Assembly: GCA_947440715.1 (NCBI GenBank)
Contig: CANETI010000025.1
Location: 1-12,439 of the forward strand
DNA: 12,439 nucleotides
Direction of reading: 5' to 3'
From: Planctomycetota bacterium
GTDB taxonomy: Bacteria > Planctomycetota > UBA11346
The position numbers were made by a program, and so were the translations under genes. The notes under the pieces are model-generated. The model was not told the DNA's origin and did no database searches. It saw only the letters and a list, made by a program, of their open reading frames with translations. Of the stretch, positions 6,914 through 12,439 are shown piece after piece (position 1 is the stretch's first letter; each line of letters starts with the position of its first letter).

Positions 6914-8182
6914 ATGACTAGAATAAAAACGCTGTGGTTTTATGGGCAAAAAAATCCGGTGCTATCCCTCGCCTGTTTATCACTGGTGATGAGTGCCGGA
7001 TTCGCAGCAGAATCCATCACTGCCACCAATAAGCCACCAGCGACAACCGAAACCCAGTCGGCAATTGACGCACTCGTAAGCGATTCACTTTCTGGTAACA
7101 TAAGTGCCATTGCGTCGCTTCGTATCGCTGCATTAAAACTCGACGACACCAAGTCGATGGCAATCCTTGAACAAGTGAGAAAAAGCGCGGCAAAACGCAA
7201 TAGCGCTGTTGCCGCCTGTTTCATCCAGCATCCAGAAGCCTGGGTGCAACGCACCGCAATAAACATTATTGAAAAATTAGGCATTGATGACAAGGATACG
7301 TTGAATCTATTAATTCTCAGTGTCGAAAAGGCTCCGCCGTTGGTTGCCCAAGCCGCCGCGACTGCATTAGGAAACATTCGTGATCCGCGTTCCTGGTCGC
7401 CGCTCATCGATAAATTATCGCTACAAAATCCCCCCGTTATTCGCCTAGCGCACGAAAGCCTACGCCAACAAACCAATCAAAAATTCCCCGCAGAGTACGA
7501 CGTCTGGAATCACTGGTATCAAGGACGAAAGACCGACGAAGAAGCACAATTTGTTCGCTTTCAACGACTACTTACGGAATCAACTGGGAATAATATTACT
7601 GGCATTGATGGGCTCGCTTCCCTGGTTCTTTTACGTGACCAAGCAACCTCCGTTTTAATCACCCTTGCTGATCATCCAAATCAATCGGTTCGCGACCATG
7701 TTGAACGGTATTTGCGCCAATGGACAGGCACTCTTGGCAACGAATCCATCGCCGTTGCCGTTACACGAGCACAGACGCGCGCCATCGCACCGCCTCCTCC
7801 ACAACCAGTCGAGTCCATCGCAGCATCTCAAATCGCCATGCTTAATCTCCCTACGAGTCAGCCAACAAATGGTTTCTTTGACACAACGTATGGCATTTTA
7901 CTTATCGTGACCCTGTGCTGCGCTGCATTAGCCGTCTTGCTCTGGTTCCTGCGAACACCAGTTGGACAGGTTGTGCAAGGAGCGACACAGAGCTTTACCC
8001 GCAAGATGGGACGGTCTCGCGTCGTCGTCATGTTTTCCAATGGCACCAAACGTTTCGTAAATTCTATGCCGAGCCCGATTAAAGCGGTGACCAAACGCTT
8101 TGCCGCACCAGCCAAAATCATGGTGCAAAAATTAGCCGATGAGACCAAACGAACGTTAAAACCTTCTCCCAAGTCCAAATAA
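6914..8182 (+). CDS. exported HEAT-repeat protein with C-terminal membrane helix
   Basis: I recognise no named family. Seen: a signal peptide (hydrophobic residues 15-31, likely cleavage at GFA-A near 31-32); an alpha-helical HEAT-like region at about 62-190 (for example HPEAWVQRTAINIIEKLG, and VAQAAATALGNIRDPRSW), followed by LRQQTNQKF...VWNHW; a second helical stretch; a proline-rich linker (about 291-298); one membrane helix (about 327-348); and a 74-residue tail very rich in Lys and Arg. The positive-inside rule puts the HEAT domain in the periplasm and the basic tail in the cytoplasm. Such a protein could link a periplasmic structure to the cytoplasm or serve as a docking scaffold; this is inference. 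The chosen ATG 6914 is 5 nt after the previous stop and follows GGTGA (6904-6908); an overlapping TTG at 6902 is less likely. It is probably co-transcribed with the pseudopilin genes. Confidence 0.7.
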   Translation: MTRIKTLWFYGQKNPVLSLACLSLVMSAGFAAESITATNKPPATTETQSAIDALVSDSLSGNISAIASLRIAALKLDDTKSMAILEQVRKSAAKRNSAVAACFIQHPEAWVQRTAINIIEKLGIDDKDTLNLLILSVEKAPPLVAQAAATALGNIRDPRSWSPLIDKLSLQNPPVIRLAHESLRQQTNQKFPAEYDVWNHWYQGRKTDEEAQFVRFQRLLTESTGNNITGIDGLASLVLLRDQATSVLITLADHPNQSVRDHVERYLRQWTGTLGNESIAVAVTRAQTRAIAPPPPQPVESIAASQIAMLNLPTSQPTNGFFDTTYGILLIVTLCCAALAVLLWFLRTPVGQVVQGATQSFTRKMGRSRVVVMFSNGTKRFVNSMPSPIKAVTKRFAAPAKIMVQKLADETKRTLKPSPKSK

Positions 8183-8210
8183 CCATCAGATCGTGCAACA
8201 TCCGTTTCGT

Positions 8211-8226
8211 GTATGGCCATCCATAC
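8211..8226 (+). promoter_or_regulatory. small hairpin upstream of the ferredoxin-NADP reductase gene
   Basis: GTATGG-CCAT-CCATAC is a perfect 6-bp stem with a 4-nt loop in the 105-bp gap between the HEAT gene and the reductase. No T-run follows, so it is not a Rho-independent terminator. No clear promoter was found in the gap. TTGACC at 8237-8242 lacks a -10 partner at normal spacing, so the reductase may be read from upstream. Confidence 0.35.
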
Positions 8227-8274
8227 CAAAGCGCATTTGACCAAGACGGCTATTACGACACGGTGCTTTCCCGC

Positions 8275-8280
8275 AAGGGA
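8275..8280 (+). promoter_or_regulatory. ribosome binding site that sets the reductase start
   Basis: AAGGGA lies 7 nt before ATG 8288. It supports that start over the in-frame ATG 8213, whose extra 25 residues match nothing expected at the start of this family. The site lies in a possible small hairpin, TCCC-GCAA-GGGA (8269-8280), with a GNRA loop. Confidence 0.65.
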
Positions 8281-8287
8281 GCGCGTC

Positions 8288-9133
8288 ATGTCTGAAGTGT
8301 TAAGAAAGAAAATGCAAACCGCCACGCTGGTTGAAAAAACCGTTTTAGGCGGCGGGCGTTTAGGCGTGTTCAAATTAAAACCCGATAGTGGTGAGCGTTG
8401 GTGGTATCAAGCTGGTCAGTACACCACCTTAGCATTGGACACCGCGAATCACGGATTCGTGCCGCGTGCGTATTCCATCGCCGGTAGTCCACTGGATGAC
8501 GGCATTATCGAATTTTACATCGCTCTGGTCGACAATGGTCAACTAACACCCACGATCTTCGCACAAGAAGTCGGCGCTAAATTTTATTATTTATCCCCCA
8601 AGGGTAAATTTACCGTCGCCAAGGCGAATAAGAAAACCTTAGTCATGGTGTCGACCGGTACCGGTTTAGCGCCGTTCGTGGCGCAAATTCGCACCATGTG
8701 GAAATCGCACCATGCGGGCGTTCCCTGTCCTTATCGTGTGGTGTTATTTTACGGTGCGAGCTATAGCGATGAGTTTGGCTATCGTGATGAACTCACGTCG
8801 TATGCTGCGGCGAAAAAAGATGGTTTCGACTTCACCTTTATTTGCACTTCATCGCGACCTGATGCCACGCGCGGTTGGAATTCATCGATCGCCAAAGGTC
8901 GCGTCAATGAAGTCGTGCGCCACGTTTTCGACTGGGGTATTCCAGAAGGTCGCACCGTCGCCATGCCCGAAGGTGTCGACGCCGCTGAATTAAAAGCCAA
9001 AGTATTCGCTAACGGCGCCGAGGACATTGCCTTCCTCGCCTGCGGTAATCCCGGCATGATCGAAGATATTAAAGAGCCGATTGCCCATGCTGGAATTAAC
9101 ACGTACTTGGTTGAAGAATTTTGGAAGGCGTAA
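8288..9133 (+). CDS. fpr: ferredoxin/flavodoxin--NADP reductase (FNR family)
   Basis: A cytoplasmic FAD enzyme that moves electrons between NADPH and ferredoxin or flavodoxin (EC 1.18.1.2). Seen in 281 residues: an N-terminal FAD-binding barrel with the flavin motif RAYS (60-63) and AGQY (42-45); an NADP-binding domain with STGTGLAPF (122-130); a Ser-Arg pair (189-190) of the kind that contacts the NADP 2'-phosphate; CGNPGM (252-257), holding the family's conserved Cys near the nicotinamide; and the terminal VEEFWKA, whose aromatic residue is expected near the flavin as in bacterial Fpr proteins. Length fits the roughly 250-280 usual for the bacterial subclass. It lies 105 nt after the HEAT gene and converges on the cytochrome gene. 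No ferredoxin or flavodoxin gene is in the window, so the physiological partner is unknown. The family is secure; the symbol is by similarity. Confidence 0.9.
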   Translation: MSEVLRKKMQTATLVEKTVLGGGRLGVFKLKPDSGERWWYQAGQYTTLALDTANHGFVPRAYSIAGSPLDDGIIEFYIALVDNGQLTPTIFAQEVGAKFYYLSPKGKFTVAKANKKTLVMVSTGTGLAPFVAQIRTMWKSHHAGVPCPYRVVLFYGASYSDEFGYRDELTSYAAAKKDGFDFTFICTSSRPDATRGWNSSIAKGRVNEVVRHVFDWGIPEGRTVAMPEGVDAAELKAKVFANGAEDIAFLACGNPGMIEDIKEPIAHAGINTYLVEEFWKA

Positions 9134-9139
9134 TTTGGA

Positions 9140-9171
9140 ATGTCCGACTTAATATGTCCGATGTCCGACAT
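9140..9171. repeat. cluster of ATGTCCG repeats between convergent genes
   Basis: Three copies of ATGTCCGA(C/T) occupy almost the whole 38-bp gap: 9140-9148, 9154-9162 and 9161-9169, the last two in direct 7-bp tandem. The final copy is part of ATGTC-C-GACAT (9161-9171), a perfect 5-bp inverted repeat with a one-base centre that abuts the cytochrome stop codon. AATGTC (9139-9144) can also pair with GACATT (9167-9172). There is no T-run, so this is not a standard terminator. It may be a short dispersed repeat or a protein-binding site. Confidence 0.6.
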
Positions 9172-11505
9172 TTACCGCTTACCAGCTTCGAGCTCTTTAA
9201 TCATCGCCTGAATCGAGACATCGGCCGGCAATAATTCACCCAGTTGGCGAGCCAACGGCAACGCCTCTGCACCACGTCCAGCTTCACGCAGGAAATTAAC
9301 GCAGCTACTTAAGAGATCGAGGTCGGTGGGATGGCGCTTGAGCGCTTCCTGTAATTGCTTGATCGAGGCCGGAGGATCACCGAGATCATGCGTCGCCATG
9401 GCTAAAACCAACGCATAGCGCGCGTCAGCAGGATCCAGTCGCACGGCTTCTGCGAATTCCACCAAGGCTAATTGATATTGTTTAGCGCGCACCAATGACA
9501 GACCGAGCGCATGATGAGCGGCAGCATTATTCGGATCCTGTTTGACCACCGTGCGCAATAACGTTTGGGCTGATACTTCGTCGCCACGTTGTCTGGCCAA
9601 ATCTGCTAAATTCATTCGTGCCGGTTGATAGGTCGGCTCACGTGTGAGCGCTTCATTAAAAGCACTATCCGCGCCATTGGGATCACCAGCGGCTAAGCGT
9701 AAATTACCGAGATCGAGCAATGCTTCGGCTTGATCGCCATTAGACACAGCGGCAGCAACCGCTTCAGCCCACACTTTTTTCCACTGCACCTGCTCTGATT
9801 CTGGTAAATTACGCGCATTTGCACCAAGCTGACGAATGGCTGCGATACGCACCGAACGCACGTCATCACGCAATAATGCTGGGGCCAACTTTAATTGTTG
9901 ATCTCCTGGTAAATCACCCAGATGTTCAGCCGCACCTAAACGCACCAAGGGATTAGGGTCGGTTACAGCGATCTGCACATCGGCAGTGGTCGCACCACTT
10001 TGTCGTGAAATTAAACTCGCAACTGATCCACGCACCATGGGACTGCTCTTCGCATCAGCGAGCACTGCCTTCAGCTTGGCTAAAGCACCGACCGAACGTG
10101 CGCGACCAGCCGCCATCGCCTCAACTTCAGGAATGGGCTTCGGTTCACCCCACCAATTTTTCCAAGCATTTGCTGCCCAGACATTGTCCTTCGCTTTATC
10201 GGTCTTTTGATGGCATTTACTGCACGCATCTGGGGCACCAATGGCTTTTGCTAAATCTGGACGAGGAATTTTAATGCTATGATCACGGCGATCATGGACG
10301 GTCATATAATTATTATGCGGCATGTGGCATTCGACACAGCTGGCGCCTTTACTGCCCATTTGGTGATGATGATGTTCAGGGGTATCAAAGCGCGTTGTTT
10401 GGTGGCAACGAGCACACAAATCATTACCGTTCGCCCGTAATTTTGCCGAATGTGGTTCATGACAATCGCTACATGTCACACCTGCCTGATGCATGCGGCT
10501 CTGCACAAACGAACCGTATTCAAACACTTCATCATCAATTTGACCGTCAGCGTGGTACAAACCATTTTCCAATAAGCTGGGCGAATAATGCTGCATAAAT
10601 GACATGCCAGGTTCGTATTTAACCCCCAATGACGAACGTCTTGCATGGCAAGGCGCGCAAGAATCCATTTCTTTTTCGTGGCGTGGTTTGGTCGCACTTT
10701 TGGCAATTCCAGTCTTGGAATCAATAACCCAGTCATCAAGGCGAGCACCGCGTAAAATAACCGCTAGTCCTTTATCCGTAGTTGCTGCTGGCATGCCATT
10801 GGTTGCCCAGGCGACGTGGCGCGAACCTGCTCCATGACAGGCTTCGCACGACACATCCAGATCACTAAACGTGGTGCGATAGGTATTAGTCGTACGATCA
10901 TATCCGCGATCCAAATTGGTCGAATGACATTCGGCACACGTGCGATTCCAGGTGTAAAAACCACCCGTCCAATGCAAGGCATGGCCAACCGGGGTTTCGC
11001 GATCAGCGAGCAAGTCGAACCAGCGCTGACCGCCCTGTTCTTTCGGACGCGCATCCCAGGCAATTGGCAAAGCTTGTTTACGGCCATCCTTATAATCGAG
11101 TAAATATTGTTGCAGTGGATAGACGCCAAACGTGTAAGCGACTTTATGTTCGCCAACATGCCCATCTGCACCAATGGCGCGTACCGACCAACCTTGATCA
11201 TTTTTATGGAATGAGGTCTCAACGCCCTGCGCTTTAATGGTCGCGTCAGCAAAATTACCAAGCATGCTTGCCTTGCTCGGTAGCTCCATCGCGCGGTCGT
11301 GATGCGATTGATGCCAGAGCGCCGTCTGCGCAGCATGACAAGTAGCGCACGCCGCGCCGCCAACGAAGGTCGCCTTGGTTTGGTTATCCCACGCTGGTAA
11401 CGTCACTGATGGCGGCTTACTCGACGACGAGCCCCCTGAACGTGTGAAGTAAAAAAGGCCAATCACACCGATCAGCAACGCCGCACAGATAATCCAGGTC
11501 CGCAT
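9172..11505 (-). CDS. membrane-anchored octaheme cytochrome c with HEAT-like and TPR repeats
   Basis: A periplasmic electron-transfer or redox protein of 777 residues. Seen in order: an N-terminal membrane anchor or uncleaved signal (residues 4-20); eight CxxCH haem c sites (starting at C53, C190, C220, C283, C345, C364, C390 and C428); the histidine-rich PEHHHHQM (376-383) just before the CVECHMP site, which may supply distal ligands; a HEAT-like helical part (about 470-565); and TPR repeats (about 590-755) for protein contacts. The long gap between haems 1 and 2 contains a non-haem domain. The layout resembles the cytochrome c554/doubled-CXXCH class often found joined to TPR repeats; its substrate is not known from sequence. 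I chose ATG 11505, with AGGG 9 nt upstream, over a TTG at 11541. It lies 70 nt downstream of the carbonic anhydrase gene on the same strand, so co-transcription is likely. Haem attachment would need a cytochrome c maturation system, not in this window. Confidence 0.87.
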   Translation of the reverse strand: MRTWIICAALLIGVIGLFYFTRSGGSSSSKPPSVTLPAWDNQTKATFVGGAACATCHAAQTALWHQSHHDRAMELPSKASMLGNFADATIKAQGVETSFHKNDQGWSVRAIGADGHVGEHKVAYTFGVYPLQQYLLDYKDGRKQALPIAWDARPKEQGGQRWFDLLADRETPVGHALHWTGGFYTWNRTCAECHSTNLDRGYDRTTNTYRTTFSDLDVSCEACHGAGSRHVAWATNGMPAATTDKGLAVILRGARLDDWVIDSKTGIAKSATKPRHEKEMDSCAPCHARRSSLGVKYEPGMSFMQHYSPSLLENGLYHADGQIDDEVFEYGSFVQSRMHQAGVTCSDCHEPHSAKLRANGNDLCARCHQTTRFDTPEHHHHQMGSKGASCVECHMPHNNYMTVHDRRDHSIKIPRPDLAKAIGAPDACSKCHQKTDKAKDNVWAANAWKNWWGEPKPIPEVEAMAAGRARSVGALAKLKAVLADAKSSPMVRGSVASLISRQSGATTADVQIAVTDPNPLVRLGAAEHLGDLPGDQQLKLAPALLRDDVRSVRIAAIRQLGANARNLPESEQVQWKKVWAEAVAAAVSNGDQAEALLDLGNLRLAAGDPNGADSAFNEALTREPTYQPARMNLADLARQRGDEVSAQTLLRTVVKQDPNNAAAHHALGLSLVRAKQYQLALVEFAEAVRLDPADARYALVLAMATHDLGDPPASIKQLQEALKRHPTDLDLLSSCVNFLREAGRGAEALPLARQLGELLPADVSIQAMIKELEAGKR

Positions 11506-11575
11506 GGGGCGAAACCCTATTCCGTGATGGAACGGGGACAATGCGGGGAATCACTGCAAAGCACCAGGTCGGTTC

Positions 11576-12247
11576 TCATTCAACGATGCTGACAACACCC
11601 GTGGCTAAATCGTACACCGCTGCAACCACGACCAGTTTGCCAGCAGCAACGGCTGCACGTAGGGTTGGGCTTTCGTCGACCATGGCCGTCGCTTGGTTTT
11701 TTGCATTGAGCTTCACCGCATCAGCCATCACCACCTCCTTGCTCAAACCTTTTGCCAATGCCGCAACCACCCACGGGCGTAGACTCGCCATTTCATTTTG
11801 CAGCGCCGATAAGTTCCCAGGCAGCGCTTCATCGGTCCCGCCGACGGCACCGACGGCACCACAGGCACTGTGGCCCAACACCATAATTACCGAGACACCC
11901 AAATGCCCGATGGCGTATTCCATACTACCTTCGCCAACGGGCTCTGAAATATTCCCCGCATTGCGCACCACAAACAAATCACCCATATGTTGATCGAATA
12001 ATAATTCCGGCGATAAACGACTATCAGCACAGGTCAACACACACGCAAAAGGATGTTGTCCTAACGCGGTTTTCGCACGCACGGCCACATCGTAACCGGT
12101 ATTAGTACTGACATCTCGTTTCCCCGCCACGAAGCGGGCATTGCCCACCGCCAAACGATTGAGGGCATCAGCAGAAGAAACCGCTGGCGCATGATGATCA
12201 GCAGCCGCAAGCGCGGCAACGCACAGGAATAAAAGGAACGTGCGCAT
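11576..12247 (-). CDS. exported beta-class carbonic anhydrase
   Basis: Interconverts CO2 and bicarbonate (EC 4.2.1.1) with a zinc site. Seen in 223 residues: an N-terminal signal peptide (MRTFLLFLCVAALAAAD, cleavage near A15-A16), placing the enzyme in the periplasm; CADSR (73-77), giving Zn ligand C73 and the D75/R77 pair; and HSACGAVGA (126-134), giving Zn ligands H126 and C129. VVRNAGN (93-99) is also typical. All catalytic residues are present and the length suits the family plus a signal peptide. Start choice: GGAG (12260-12257) is 9 nt from ATG 12247 but only 3 nt from ATG 12253, so 12247 is preferred; either gives nearly the same protein. The octaheme cytochrome gene follows after 70 nt, suggesting an operon led by this gene. 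A periplasmic enzyme could supply or trap bicarbonate or buffer pH near respiratory complexes; that link is inference. Confidence 0.93.
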   Translation of the reverse strand: MRTFLLFLCVAALAAADHHAPAVSSADALNRLAVGNARFVAGKRDVSTNTGYDVAVRAKTALGQHPFACVLTCADSRLSPELLFDQHMGDLFVVRNAGNISEPVGEGSMEYAIGHLGVSVIMVLGHSACGAVGAVGGTDEALPGNLSALQNEMASLRPWVVAALAKGLSKEVVMADAVKLNAKNQATAMVDESPTLRAAVAAGKLVVVAAVYDLATGVVSIVE

Positions 12248-12256
12248 ACGCATAAA

Positions 12257-12260
12257 CTCC
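12257..12260 (-). promoter_or_regulatory. ribosome binding site of the carbonic anhydrase gene
   Basis: GGAG on the minus strand. Its 9-nt distance to ATG 12247, against 3 nt to ATG 12253 and about 26 nt to the upstream candidate at 12286, decides the start. The signal peptide also begins directly at the chosen Met. Confidence 0.6.
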
Positions 12261-12264
12261 GTGG

Positions 12265-12292
12265 TGTGGGTAAAAGTACCCCACAATTTTTT
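12265..12292. other. hairpin with adjacent T-run in the carbonic anhydrase leader
   Basis: Read on the plus strand: TGTGGGTA (12265-12272), loop AAAG, then TACCCCACA (12277-12285), an 8-bp stem with one bulged C, followed by A and six T (12287-12292). In plus direction this has the form of a Rho-independent terminator. In minus direction it is an A-run followed by a stem-loop in the 5' leader, ending just 4 nt before the GGAG ribosome binding site. It could stop antisense transcripts from running out of the CA gene, or affect CA translation or mRNA stability. Confidence 0.45.
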
Positions 12293-12439
12293 GGCGCGCC
12301 AGCAGCAAGTTTAAGGCCAAGTATTCCTAAGATAACAGCAAACGCCGCATTTATTGCGATTATTGACAGCGCGTTTACCATGGAACCTAAAGTCGCGCCA
12401 TTAAGCTGACACTGACACTGGCATTGCCAGCGCATGCAC
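12293..12439. other. region upstream of the carbonic anhydrase gene, no supported gene
   Basis: No recognisable gene. The right edge has near-tandem 6-bp units CTGACA, CTGACA, CTGGCA (12406-12423), the last forming a palindrome CTGGCA-T-TGCCAG (12418-12430). A promoter for the minus-strand CA/cytochrome pair is expected here, but I found no convincing -35/-10 pair. A minus-strand open frame from 12381 could encode a short membrane-helix peptide, but it runs into the CA gene and is not supported. Confidence 0.4.

Noticed and set aside
6940..7476. 178-codon minus-strand open frame opposite the HEAT gene
   Set aside because: It lies wholly antisense to a gene with a signal peptide and HEAT pattern; its own product is Cys/Ser/Arg-rich without any motif, typical of a shadow frame.
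8237..8265. TTGACC as a -35 box for a reductase promoter
   Set aside because: No acceptable -10 hexamer 15-19 bp downstream; TATTAC begins only 8 bp after it.
7858..8373. 171-codon minus-strand open frame spanning the HEAT/reductase junction
   Set aside because: Antisense to two supported genes, with no recognisable motif and no conserved start context.
10764..11363. 199-codon minus-strand frame inside the cytochrome gene
   Set aside because: It is the alternative frame of the same strand as the haem protein, which has eight CxxCH sites in its own frame; this one is only Arg/Ile-rich shadow sequence.
11541..11993. 150-codon plus-strand open frame opposite the carbonic anhydrase gene
   Set aside because: Antisense to a gene with intact zinc-binding motifs; Ala/Thr/Ser-rich shadow composition.
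12061..12381. Minus-strand frame starting with a membrane-helix-like segment (VNALSIIAINAAFAV)
   Set aside because: Only the first 30 or so residues look membrane-like; the rest overlaps the CA gene out of frame, and the ribosome binding site is weak. It could be a real small protein only if it ended earlier, which it does not.
1..12439. CRISPR array, tRNA, rRNA or insertion sequence
   Set aside because: I found no regularly spaced repeats of 23-40 bp, no tRNA-like or rRNA-like sequence, and no transposase or terminal repeats with target duplications. The 9-bp inverted repeats at 1480/1641 lack a duplication.

Overview
The window looks like part of a Gram-negative-type (diderm) bacterial chromosome of moderate GC. 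It encodes a prepilin-like gene set, signal-peptide-bearing and periplasmic-type proteins, and a multiheme c-type cytochrome with TPR repeats. The very large PilX/GspK-like protein carries local patterns (FRYVIFYN, GAVHTNG, GLTIYTPN, a C-terminal PPVRTYLFND segment). From memory these resemble large hypothetical secretion/pilus proteins of the Planctomycetota-Verrucomicrobiota-Lentisphaerota group. I use this only as a weak taxonomic hint; nothing in the window fixes the phylum.

Layout: (1) 9-1454 (+), zwf, a complete glucose-6-phosphate dehydrogenase. (2) 1455-1867, a 413-bp gap with no convincing protein gene. It holds an extended -10 promoter just before the next operon, and nested inverted repeats that could be a minus-strand structured RNA of about 200 nt. 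(3) 1868-8182 (+), a compact four-gene set: two type IV prepilin-like proteins (GspI/PilV-like, then GspJ/PilW-like), a 1053-residue PilX/GspK-like protein with two EF-hand-like loops, and a signal-peptide HEAT-repeat protein with one C-terminal membrane helix. Junctions are 2 nt, 17 nt and 5 nt. (4) 8288-9133 (+), ferredoxin/flavodoxin-NADP reductase. (5) A 38-bp convergent gap packed with ATGTCCG repeats. (6) 9172-11505 (-), a membrane-anchored octaheme cytochrome c fused to HEAT-like and TPR repeats. (7) 11576-12247 (-), an exported beta-carbonic anhydrase, probably co-transcribed ahead of the cytochrome. (8) 12248-12439, the CA leader with a hairpin/U-run element, then sequence without a supported gene.

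How they fit together: zwf produces NADPH, and the Fpr-type reductase exchanges electrons between NADPH and ferredoxin/flavodoxin, so both touch the NADPH pool although they are not one operon. The pseudopilin cluster resembles the GspI-J-K (or PilV-W-X) minor-pilin trio that caps and primes a type II secretion pseudopilus or type IV pilus. Here it has an oversized third member and an added HEAT membrane protein, and the assembly ATPase, platform protein, major pilin and prepilin peptidase are absent from the window. This cluster is the best candidate for an undescribed system. The cytochrome and carbonic anhydrase probably act on the periplasmic side of the membrane. Their substrate or electron partners cannot be read from the sequence.
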